DNA of 64,000 nt from Tenacibaculum piscium (GTDB lineage Bacteria; Bacteroidota; Bacteroidia; Flavobacteriales; Flavobacteriaceae). The notes beneath the pieces are model-generated. The model did not search any database. It had not been told where the DNA came from and worked only from the letters and a program-made list of their open reading frames with translations. Each line of letters starts with the position of its first letter. Positions within the stretch are counted from its first letter, which is position 1. Positions 1 through 7,688 of this stretch are shown one piece after another. The stretch is taken from assembly GCF_021390715.1 (NCBI RefSeq), contig NZ_JAJGWT010000008.1, positions 1-64,000 on the forward strand, written 5' to 3'. Both the position numbers and the translations under genes were made by a program.

Positions 1-78
1 CCACGTTGATAGGCTATAGGTGTAAAGGCAGTAATGTCATAGCCAAGTAGTACTAATAACCCATAGGCTTATGTAGAA
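1..78 (+). rRNA. rrl: 23S ribosomal RNA, 3' end (partial)
   Basis: The first bases match the conserved 3' end of bacterial 23S rRNA: a tract containing GTAGTACTAATAACCC followed by ATAGGCTTATG, just before a 5S gene. Only the last part of the gene is inside the window. The exact 3' end (about 75-80) is estimated. The GC-rich hairpin at about 83-103 probably belongs to the processed spacer. Confidence 0.9.
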
Positions 79-181
79 GTCTTGCGCTCGAAAGGGCGCA
101 AGCACCAACTCTTTTGATTATTTACGATATAATTTTTACCAATATGTTAACTTATACAGTTGCAATATACTGAAACATTTT

Positions 182-288
182 AAGGTGATTATCGCAATGG
201 GGCTCACCTCTTTCCATCCCGAACAGAGAAGTTAAGCCCATTTGCGCCGATGGTACTGCCAATGGTGGGAGAGTAGGTCGTTGCCTTT
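182..288 (+). rRNA. rrf: 5S ribosomal RNA
   Basis: Recognised from the core with CCCGAACAGAGAAGTTAAG and the 3' segment GGTGGGAGAGTAGGTCG. The ends AAGGTG and TGCCTT pair as the closing stem. Its position about 100 nt after the 23S end is the normal order of an rRNA operon. The ends are estimated from the terminal stem. Confidence 0.94.
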
Positions 289-296
289 CTTTTAAA

Positions 297-326
297 CCTC
301 AATCTATAAAGATTGAGGTTTTTTTT
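297..326 (+). terminator. Intrinsic terminator of the rRNA operon
   Basis: CCTCAATCT and AGATTGAGG form a perfect 9-bp stem with an ATAA loop, followed directly by eight T residues. It lies just after 5S. Confidence 0.9.
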
Positions 327-502
327 GCTCTAAATTGAAATTATATTATCTATTTTTTAAAATTTTTAAAAGGTAGGCTTAATAGACTAGGTGGCCAGAC
401 ACATAGGTCTGCTGCCCTTACAATTAAAATTAGATAACAAAAAATCTATCTGTTCTCAAAAAAAAAATCTCCTATATTTTTTAAATAATTATTGAGTAAT
501 TC

Positions 503-705
503 TAAGCCTGTTTAAAAATTAAATAACCTGTCAGTTCGAGTAATTTTTTTATTCAAAAATGTATTGAGAACTTACTTATTCATCAATATAAAAGAATTCA
601 AATTCTAGATACAATATACAATTTTAATTCCTTTTACTCATTAAAATCACTCGAATTGACAAGAATCATCAACAAAAAATCAGATAAAATTTAAAATAGA
701 CTCTA
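503..705. repeat. Degenerate copy of the TA-flanked palindromic element
   Basis: It starts TAAGCCTGTTTAAA and ends TTTAAAATAGACTCTA, a decayed version of the 15-bp ends seen at 34096-34390. The interior shares long stretches with that element, including GTCAGTTCGAGT and AATCACTCGAATTGACAAG, which are themselves inverted arms. It is shorter than the full copy because the right part is missing. Confidence 0.8.
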
Positions 706-805
706 ATAATTACTACGCGTATCTCTTAAAAAGATTCTTTGAAATGACTGGCTTTCATAAAAAAAAACTAATTTATAAATTTACCAAAACTAAATAAATA
801 GACTT

Positions 806-886
806 AGCACTGATTGAAGCAATTGTTTGAGCTCTTTTTTGATTTTTCTTCAAAAAAAAGCGAGTGCTGAAAGCGGGAATAGCTCC
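806..886 (+). repeat. Conserved intergenic repeat, copy 1
   Basis: The segment runs from AGCACTGATTGAAGCAATTG to GAAAGCGGGAATAGCTCC. Its reverse complement recurs at 16268-16350 with few differences, including the GTTTGAGCTC and GCGAGTGC words. The middle is a T-run then A-run that can fold. I recall similar AGC...GAT...GCGGGAAATAGCTCC segments as common intergenic repeats in flavobacteria, but that recollection was not checked. Confidence 0.75.
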
Positions 887-900
887 AAATAAAAAATACT

Positions 901-3126
901 TTACTTACCAATAATATTTTTTAATCGAATACCAAAATCAGCTAATTTTTTAACCTCTTTAATTCCTGCCAATCTTTCAGATCCTATAACTAATAATCCA
1001 TCATTAGTTGCCTCGATATGATAATACGTATTACTCTCAAAAAATAAAACAAGATCATCCGTGAAGAAACTTCTTATCTCAGTAGAATTTTTACCAGAAA
1101 GATAAAAACGTTTCGAAAAATCAGAATGGTTTTTAATATCAATATCCTTAAAACCAGAAAAATGATAAATGTATTCAAATATTCCTTCTTTATCTAAAGT
1201 AAATTCAGGAATATATTTATCAACATTAATATACATCATCGTAACTTTTATAATCTGTTTCGCTATTAATTCTCCCTCAGAAAATTCAACATCAAACAAA
1301 GTACAATTTCCATTCGATAATGTATTTGATATTTTACTAATATGACGTGTTTTAAAATATCCAAAATTATATATTTCATCAATAGAAAATTTTGGTGAAA
1401 CAGTATAATTCCATTTTAAATCATTACAAATACGCTGTAAAGACTTTTGTCGCTTCGTTAAATTTTTTTGTGAATTTAACACTCCTCTTTTGGTTTCTAA
1501 AACTTCAGAAACCAAAAGAGGAGTGTTTTTACGCAAAGCAAATGGATGATTACTACGTGTCTTATAACCATCTAAACCAATAACTTCAAAATGTCCTCCT
1601 TTACGCTTAAAAGTTTCAGCGTAATTATTAAGATTTTCCATTACAGAATGATCAATAAAATCACATAAAGAAAAATCAATAATAGCTTCCTCACTTTCAG
1701 GAATCTGATCTAATTTCATTTTTAACTTCGTGAAATTTAAAAAACTAGAGAAATTTTTAACCGAAACGTAATATTTATCTTCTTCTTTAAACATTAAAAC
1801 ATTTGGTTTTAATAAATTACGAATAAAAAACATACTATTCTTTTTAATAATAATATGAATAATAAACGTAATAAAAATTCCAGCTAAAATTCCTGTAATC
1901 AAATTAGTAGTGATAGTAGTTAAAAGAGTTACTAAAAATATAATTAATTGCTCTTTACCAATTTTAAATACTTTTACAATATTTTCAGGAGATGCTAATT
2001 TATAACCTGTATATACCAATATCGCGGCTAAAGCAGGCAAAGGTATTTTTCGTAATTCACTAGCAAAAATTAAAATAAAAAATACTAAAAAAGATGCATG
2101 GAAAAAATTTGCAGAACGATTACTACCCTTATTATTTACATTTACCGAACTTCTAGCAATTACTGTAACAACATTTAATCCTCCTAAAAAACCACTAATT
2201 ACAGTAGCCAAACCCAAAGCACGAATATCTTTATTTACATTCGAACGTCTTTTTAAGCTATCTAATTTATCAACAGCTTTAATACTTAATAAACTTTCGA
2301 TACTTGCAATTAATGTAATCGAAATAACAGCATTTATAAATTCAAATTCATGAATTTTACCGAAATCAGGAAAAGCAAAATTAGATAAAACATCATCAGG
2401 TAATTCAATTAATAAACTTTTATCAATAGGGTATTCTAAAATAGAAAATAAATCATAATAATAATACATTCCAACACTTAAAACAACAATCCACATAGGA
2501 GCAGGGATTAATTGAAAATATTTGTTGCGAATCTTACTGTAAAAAATCATGATTAATAAACTGATAACACCAACTAAACCAGCATAAAAAATACTTGTAT
2601 CTGGTGTTTTCATAAAATCAAAAATTCCAGTAGGTATCTGTAAAATTAAATCAACAATACTTCCTTTTGCACTTAAATTCCCCAACATTACATGTATCTG
2701 TTTTGCGAAAATTCCAATTCCAATAGCCGCTAACATTCCTTGAATTGCTGAAGAAGGAAAATAATCACCTAAGGCACCCATCCGAAGAAAACCTAAAATA
2801 ACCATAATAATTCCAGAGATAACAATTGCAGCAAGTGTATATAAATATCCTTGATGCATATCGCCAGCTCCTAGAGTTGTTATTGCAGCAAGGACAACGA
2901 CCACTAATCCATTACCAGGACCTGTAATTGTTACATTAGAACCTCCTAAAATTGAAACAACTGTACCGCCAACCACCGCAGCTATAATTCCTGATATTGG
3001 AGGAGCTCCCGATGCTAAAGCCAACCCAAAACCTAAGGGAAGTGCAATTAATGATACTACAAAACCAGCAAAAATATTCTGCGGAATCTCACTTAAAAAT
3101 GTTTTAAAGTATTTTCTTTTTCCCAT
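901..3126 (-). CDS. SulP family anion transporter with STAS domain and extra C-terminal domain
   Basis: A membrane transporter of the SulP/SLC26 family, which carries sulfate, bicarbonate or related anions; the substrate cannot be read here. Residues about 15-430 are a hydrophobic multi-span region with the family's N-terminal pattern (Gly/Pro-rich GFGLALASGAPP, then GSNVTITGPGNG). Residues about 440-525 are a STAS domain. A further 190 residues follow, soluble, with FDVEF, LPEF-like and FSKRFYLSG segments resembling the general DUF3137-type domain; this last point is recollection and uncertain. The start ATG directly follows the stop of the universal stress gene (0 bp between them), so the two are co-transcribed. 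An unusually perfect hairpin lies in the coding sequence just after the STAS domain. Confidence 0.9.
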   Translation of the reverse strand: MGKRKYFKTFLSEIPQNIFAGFVVSLIALPLGFGLALASGAPPISGIIAAVVGGTVVSILGGSNVTITGPGNGLVVVVLAAITTLGAGDMHQGYLYTLAAIVISGIIMVILGFLRMGALGDYFPSSAIQGMLAAIGIGIFAKQIHVMLGNLSAKGSIVDLILQIPTGIFDFMKTPDTSIFYAGLVGVISLLIMIFYSKIRNKYFQLIPAPMWIVVLSVGMYYYYDLFSILEYPIDKSLLIELPDDVLSNFAFPDFGKIHEFEFINAVISITLIASIESLLSIKAVDKLDSLKRRSNVNKDIRALGLATVISGFLGGLNVVTVIARSSVNVNNKGSNRSANFFHASFLVFFILIFASELRKIPLPALAAILVYTGYKLASPENIVKVFKIGKEQLIIFLVTLLTTITTNLITGILAGIFITFIIHIIIKKNSMFFIRNLLKPNVLMFKEEDKYYVSVKNFSSFLNFTKLKMKLDQIPESEEAIIDFSLCDFIDHSVMENLNNYAETFKRKGGHFEVIGLDGYKTRSNHPFALRKNTPLLVSEVLETKRGVLNSQKNLTKRQKSLQRICNDLKWNYTVSPKFSIDEIYNFGYFKTRHISKISNTLSNGNCTLFDVEFSEGELIAKQIIKVTMMYINVDKYIPEFTLDKEGIFEYIYHFSGFKDIDIKNHSDFSKRFYLSGKNSTEIRSFFTDDLVLFFESNTYYHIEATNDGLLVIGSERLAGIKEVKKLADFGIRLKNIIGK
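1478..1527. repeat. Perfect 21-bp inverted repeat inside the SulP coding sequence
   Basis: The arms 1478-1498 and 1507-1527 are exact reverse complements with an 8-nt loop. On the plus strand the right arm runs into a T tract, so it looks like an antisense terminator. In the protein it covers roughly residues 533-549, the linker after the STAS domain. Confidence 0.9.
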
Positions 3127-3954
3127 TTATTTAACAATTAAAACATCAGTTGGTAATTCGGATAAAATATATTCTAAATCATGTGGAAAAATTCGGTCTA
3201 AAATACCTGTCTTTTTACAGGAACTCATCACTAATAAATCCGCTCTTTTTACTTTCGCATAATGACCTATAGAATAGCCACTACGACCGAAAATACCTTG
3301 AGTTTTTATGATAATATCACTTGTATCTATATGTTCTAACATCTTGTTAACCCGTGCATCTTCACGTTTTTGCATCCGCTCTTTTGTTATTGTTGTTTTA
3401 CGTAATGATACATCATCACTAACGTTTACTTTTAATGTTGCTTGATCAATTTCTTCAACAATTGTTACTCTTTTACATGCTAATTTTTTTGAAAAATAAA
3501 ATCCAGCTTTTATAGTTTCTTCTGTTTTTTCATCTTGCAAACCACTGATAACAATATGTTTACAAGGATGTCTTTCAATAGATGGTTTTATCAGTAATAA
3601 TACCGAACAGAGAGCTTTACGAGTCAGTTTTCGAGCAATAGAACCTACATAATATTTGTATATTTTTTCTTTTTGCAAAGCACCGAGTATTAATAAATCG
3701 ATGTTTTTGTGTACTGTCGTTTCTAAAATAACATCTACAGGTTTTCCTTCTTGCCAAATTACTTTTAATGGAAATTTTAAAGTAGGAACTTCACTTAATA
3801 AATTATTTAATTGCGTTTCTTTTTTAGTAGATTTTTCTCCAACATGCACGCCAAATAACTGCGCATTAAACATGTTTGACAATCGAATCGCTTCACATAA
3901 ATTTGCTTTTAAATTAGGAGAAAAAGCAATACCAATAAGTATATTTTTTATCAA
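3127..3954 (-). CDS. Tandem-domain universal stress protein
   Basis: 275 residues made of two UspA-like domains. The first starts KNILIGIAFSP and holds DLLILGA near residue 90. The second starts HIVISGL near residue 132 and ends with ADLLVMSSC and PTDVLIVK, the usual last strand. Such proteins are cytosolic and act in stress and ion homeostasis, often binding ATP; the classical G-x2-G-x9-G-S/T loop is not clearly complete in either half, so nucleotide binding is uncertain. It is the first gene of a two-gene unit with the SulP transporter, its stop abutting the SulP start. That pairing suggests that it modulates the transporter. Confidence 0.87.
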   Translation of the reverse strand: MIKNILIGIAFSPNLKANLCEAIRLSNMFNAQLFGVHVGEKSTKKETQLNNLLSEVPTLKFPLKVIWQEGKPVDVILETTVHKNIDLLILGALQKEKIYKYYVGSIARKLTRKALCSVLLLIKPSIERHPCKHIVISGLQDEKTEETIKAGFYFSKKLACKRVTIVEEIDQATLKVNVSDDVSLRKTTITKERMQKREDARVNKMLEHIDTSDIIIKTQGIFGRSGYSIGHYAKVKRADLLVMSSCKKTGILDRIFPHDLEYILSELPTDVLIVK

Positions 3955-4032
3955 AGTATAAAAATTTAAACGTTCGAAGATATAATTTTATTGTTGTTTA
4001 AAAAAAAATTACTTTTACACAAAAAGATTTAG

Positions 4033-5856
4033 ATGATAGAATTAGCAGGAATTATTATACTTGGAATTTTAGCACAATGGTTTGCATGGAAATTTAAGAT
4101 TCCAGCCATATTACCTTTAATTTTAATAGGACTCCTTGTAGGTCCTATTGCTGCTGAATTTTTAAGCGAAGATGGAAGCAAATGGATAGAGCCAATTTGG
4201 AATGGTAAAAAAGGGCTTTTTCCTGGTCAAGGGTTATACTATTTTGTTTCATTATCGATAAGTATTATCCTTTTTGAGGGAGGATTAACACTCAGAAGAG
4301 ATGAAATTAAAAATATTGGTCCCGTAATTACAAAGTTAATTACCTTAGGTTCTAGTATTACTTTTTTTGGAGCAGGAATTATAGCACATTATACTTTTGA
4401 TTTAAGCTGGGAATTATCTTTTCTATTTTCAGGATTAATTATTGTAACAGGTCCTACGGTTATTACACCAATTTTAAGAAATATTCCTCTTAAAAAAGAT
4501 GTATCAGCAGTTTTAAAATGGGAAGGAATTTTAATTGATCCTATTGGCGCATTAGTTGCTGTACTTGTTTTTGAATTTATTAGTGTTGGTGGAGGCGCAG
4601 GTTTTACACAAACAGCTTTATTAGAATTTTTAAAAATTATTTTATTTGGATCAACATTTGGATTTACTTTTGCACATGCTTTAATTTTTATCATTAATAA
4701 AAAATGGGTTCCTCATTATTTATTAAATGTAGTATCGCTGTCTGCTGTACTTTTGGTTTTTGTACTCTCAGAGTTATTTGCACATGAATCAGGCTTATTA
4801 GCGGTTGTCGTAATGGGAATGGTATTAGGAAATAGCAAGTTGAAAAACTTAAAAGAAATACTTTATTTTAAAGAATCATTAAGTGTTCTCTTAATTTCAA
4901 TCTTATTTATTTTGCTGGCTGCAAATATGGATATTAAAGAGTTAATGTTATTATATCGATGGGAAACAGTACTCCTTTTTACACTGATAGTATTTGTAAT
5001 TAGACCATTGGCAGTGTTTATAAGTACTTATAAATCAAACTTAAAAGTAAACGAAAAACTTTTTATAAGTTGGGTAGGTCCAAGAGGTATTGTGGCTGCA
5101 GGTATCGCTTCATTATTTGGGAGTAAATTACTTAAAGAAGGTGTCGAAGGAGCAGAATACATAACTCCACTTGTTTTTATGGTTGTCCTAGGAACGGTAT
5201 TATTAAATGCAACTACCGCAAGATTCTTTGCTAAAGCAGTAGGAGTATTTTTAAAACGTTCTAACGCTATTATGATTATCGGTGCTTCGGATCTTGCAAT
5301 TCTTATAGCGGTATATCTAAATGAAAATAATAGGAGAGTAGTTGTAATAGATTCGAATAAAGACAATATAGAAAAAGCTAAAAATAAGGGTTTAGAAGCT
5401 TTTGAAGCTAATATTTATGATGATGAATTAACCAATAATATAGAACTTAATGATGTTGGTTATTTACTCGCCTTAACAGGTAGTGATTCAATTAATAAAC
5501 ATACGATATCAAATTTTTCATCTGTTTTTGGAGAGCAAGGTGCTTATCGTTTGGCAAGTTCACAAGAAGTAATTACCAAAGAATACGAAAATAAGGAACA
5601 ATTATTTACTGTTCACGATGATTATTTAAACTTAATGGAAGCCGTAAGAGAGTTTCCAGAAATTAATGAAACTCCTGTTAATTCTATTGAAGAATATAAA
5701 GAAAAAATCAGTAAAATTTATGCTGAATTAAAATCGACACCTATTTTTGTGAAAAATAAAAATAATGAAATCTTATTAATTGCGGAGTTTGAAAAAAATA
5801 CTACAATAATCGAAGATTGGAAATTAGTTTATATCGGTAAAAGATTAAAGATCTAA
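4033..5856 (+). CDS. Na+/H+ antiporter (CPA1 type) with C-terminal nucleotide-binding RCK-like domain
   Basis: 607 residues. The first 410 or so form a multi-span cation:proton antiporter with typical patterns: ITGPTVITPILRN-like segment VTGPTVITPILR near residue 141, and WVGPRGIVAAG near residue 346. From about residue 413 a Rossmann fold follows (IMIIGASDLAILIAVYL ... VVVIDSN) like the TrkA-N/RCK regulatory domain, where NAD(H) or a nucleotide gates transport. It exchanges cytosolic cations for protons at the inner membrane. It is divergent from the Usp-SulP pair. Its last 12 bp overlap the 3' end of dnaX, which runs the other way, with no terminator seen between them. Confidence 0.92.
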   Translation: MIELAGIIILGILAQWFAWKFKIPAILPLILIGLLVGPIAAEFLSEDGSKWIEPIWNGKKGLFPGQGLYYFVSLSISIILFEGGLTLRRDEIKNIGPVITKLITLGSSITFFGAGIIAHYTFDLSWELSFLFSGLIIVTGPTVITPILRNIPLKKDVSAVLKWEGILIDPIGALVAVLVFEFISVGGGAGFTQTALLEFLKIILFGSTFGFTFAHALIFIINKKWVPHYLLNVVSLSAVLLVFVLSELFAHESGLLAVVVMGMVLGNSKLKNLKEILYFKESLSVLLISILFILLAANMDIKELMLLYRWETVLLFTLIVFVIRPLAVFISTYKSNLKVNEKLFISWVGPRGIVAAGIASLFGSKLLKEGVEGAEYITPLVFMVVLGTVLLNATTARFFAKAVGVFLKRSNAIMIIGASDLAILIAVYLNENNRRVVVIDSNKDNIEKAKNKGLEAFEANIYDDELTNNIELNDVGYLLALTGSDSINKHTISNFSSVFGEQGAYRLASSQEVITKEYENKEQLFTVHDDYLNLMEAVREFPEINETPVNSIEEYKEKISKIYAELKSTPIFVKNKNNEILLIAEFEKNTTIIEDWKLVYIGKRLKI

Positions 5857-7578
5857 ACCAAAGATATTTTTTAATTTTTCTATTAATGGATTTTTCTCTT
5901 TTAATTTTGCGTATTTTTCTTGAGGAGTGTAGGCAAACTTTTTTTCAGAAACTTCATTGATTATAATTTCGATAGTAATTCCATAATTATTTAATTTTTC
6001 ACGTAAAAACTTTGTAAGTTTTGGTTTCACACGTTCTAATTGAATTTTCATTAAATCATTAGGAAGTGAAAAAAGAATTATAAAGTTTTTTGTGTTTTTT
6101 GATAATTGTGGTTCACTAGAAGATAAAACGGCAGAAATACTACGTTCTCCAAGTTTTTGTATTTCTAAAGAATAGGTATTCCACGCATTTTTAAGTTGTT
6201 GTTGGGTAAAAATTGTTCTTGGATGATTTTCGAAATTTTCATCAATATCTAAGGACGTTTTAACAGTTGTTTTTTGATGAATACTTTTCAACGATAATGC
6301 TGATGAACGTCGTTTTATATCTTTTATAAAAGGTTTTGATGGAGTTGTAGCTGTTGTTTTTACTACATTTTCTATTTTAACTGGTTTTACTACGGATGAA
6401 TTAATTTCATCCGTATTTTTTATATTATTTTTTGTTACTTTTTTTATTGTTGGAGATAAAGAAGTAAAAAAAGTAGCTGGAATTATGTAGTTGCTAGATT
6501 TTTTTTTTGCTCCATCAAAATTGATAGAGGCTATTTTCATTAATGTTAATTCCACCAGCAATCGTTGATTTTTACTACCTCGATATTTTAAATCACAATC
6601 ATTTGCTTTATCAATCGCGGGAAGTAAAAATTGAATGGTTGCTTTCTTTGATTGCTCAAAGTATTTTTTCTTAATTGAATCACCAATTTCTAACAAAGCA
6701 ATTGTTGCAGCATCTTTAGCCACTAATAAATCTCTAAAATGAGATGCTAATCCGTTTATAAAATGATGTCCTTCAAAACCTTTGCTTAAAACATCATTAA
6801 AAGCCATTAAAACTTGCGGAATTTTTTGTTCAATTAGTAAATCAGTAATATTAAAATATACTTCATAATCTAAGACATTTAAATTTTGAGTAACCGCTTC
6901 ACGTGTTAAATTTTTTCCCGAAAAACTAATAACTCTATCAAAAATAGACAAAGCATCACGCATAGCACCATCTGCTTTTTGAGCGATAATATGTAATGCA
7001 TCATCATCCGCGGTAATATTTTCTTTGATACAAATGGTTTTTAAATATTCTTTTGCATCTAAAACACCAATGCGTTTAAAATCAAAAATTTGACAACGAG
7101 ATAATATCGTAGGAATAATTTTATGTTTTTCTGTCGTTGCTAAAATAAAAATAGCGTGGGCAGGTGGTTCTTCTAACGTTTTTAAAAAGGCGTTAAAAGC
7201 CGCTTGAGAAAGCATGTGAACTTCATCAATAATATACACTTTATATTTTCCTGTTTGCGGCGGAATACGAACTTGATCCGTTAAATTTCGGATATCATCG
7301 ACAGAATTATTGGAAGCTGCATCTAACTCAAAAATATTAAAGGCAAAATCTTCATCAGGATTTATAACATTTTCTTGACTTTGCTGATTTATTTGTTTTG
7401 CTAAAATACGTGCACAAGAAGTTTTACCAACGCCTCGAGGACCTGTAAATAATAAGGCTTGTGCTAAATGATTATTTTTTATAGCATTTTCTAACGTGTT
7501 TGTTATCGCCTGTTGCCCAACGACATCTTCAAAAACTTGAGGACGATATTTACGCGCTGATACTATAAAATGTTCCAT
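5845..7578 (-). CDS. dnaX: DNA polymerase III subunit gamma/tau
   Basis: Clamp-loader ATPase of the replicative polymerase. The AAA+ core shows Walker A GPRGVGKT (residues 46-53), the ELDAASN segment near residue 84, Walker B DEVHML (118-123) and a sensor region TILSRCQIFDF. The four-cysteine zinc module found in E. coli DnaX between Walker A and ELDAAS is absent; to my knowledge this is normal in Bacteroidota. The C-terminal third (about 370-577) is the tau-like part that contacts the polymerase. No slippery frameshift signal was identified. The gene has a genuine Shine-Dalgarno (AAGGAG 7 nt before ATG), rare in this window. It converges with the antiporter and overlaps it by 12 bp. Confidence 0.95.
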   Translation of the reverse strand: MEHFIVSARKYRPQVFEDVVGQQAITNTLENAIKNNHLAQALLFTGPRGVGKTSCARILAKQINQQSQENVINPDEDFAFNIFELDAASNNSVDDIRNLTDQVRIPPQTGKYKVYIIDEVHMLSQAAFNAFLKTLEEPPAHAIFILATTEKHKIIPTILSRCQIFDFKRIGVLDAKEYLKTICIKENITADDDALHIIAQKADGAMRDALSIFDRVISFSGKNLTREAVTQNLNVLDYEVYFNITDLLIEQKIPQVLMAFNDVLSKGFEGHHFINGLASHFRDLLVAKDAATIALLEIGDSIKKKYFEQSKKATIQFLLPAIDKANDCDLKYRGSKNQRLLVELTLMKIASINFDGAKKKSSNYIIPATFFTSLSPTIKKVTKNNIKNTDEINSSVVKPVKIENVVKTTATTPSKPFIKDIKRRSSALSLKSIHQKTTVKTSLDIDENFENHPRTIFTQQQLKNAWNTYSLEIQKLGERSISAVLSSSEPQLSKNTKNFIILFSLPNDLMKIQLERVKPKLTKFLREKLNNYGITIEIIINEVSEKKFAYTPQEKYAKLKEKNPLIEKLKNIFGLDL

Positions 7579-7585
7579 TTAATTG

Positions 7586-7590
7586 CTCCT
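7586..7590 (-). promoter_or_regulatory. Shine-Dalgarno of dnaX
   Basis: On the minus strand AGGAG lies 7 nt before the dnaX ATG. It is notable because most genes in this window have only A-rich leaders and no such site. Confidence 0.7.
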
Positions 7591-7601
7591 TTTTATACTC
7601 A

Positions 7602-7609
7602 CAAAAATA
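7602..7609 (-). promoter_or_regulatory. Candidate -7 element for dnaX
   Basis: Minus-strand TATTTTTG fits the Bacteroidota TAnnTTTG box, about 25 bp before the start codon. No clear TTG -33 box is seen because the terminator hairpin occupies that place. Confidence 0.5.
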
Positions 7610-7610
7610 G

Positions 7611-7639
7611 AAAAACTCCGCTATAATAGCGGAGTTTTT
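7611..7639 (-). terminator. Intrinsic terminator upstream of dnaX
   Basis: A 14-bp perfect stem (AAAAACTCCGCTAT with its complement) around a single central base with flanking A and T runs. It lies between the dnaX start and the receptor gene. As a symmetric hairpin it could stop readthrough from either side. Confidence 0.8.
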
Positions 7640-7688
7640 TACATTTATTTAGAATAAATTATTAAATTTAAGCTGATGTTTAAAAAAA

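Larger units (their letters stand above)
330..900. other. Repeat-rich intergenic region without genes
   Basis: No credible coding frame is seen. The stretch holds a weak hairpin around 391-410 (CAGAC/GTCTG), one degenerate copy of the TA-flanked palindromic repeat (503-705) and one copy of the conserved 80-bp repeat (806-886). The SulP gene on the minus strand ends at 901. Confidence 0.75.

Noticed and set aside
1392..1583. 63-codon plus-strand frame across the SulP gene
   Set aside because: It is antisense to a well-conserved coding region and its content is largely explained by the hairpin and the STAS linker. No promoter or start signal.
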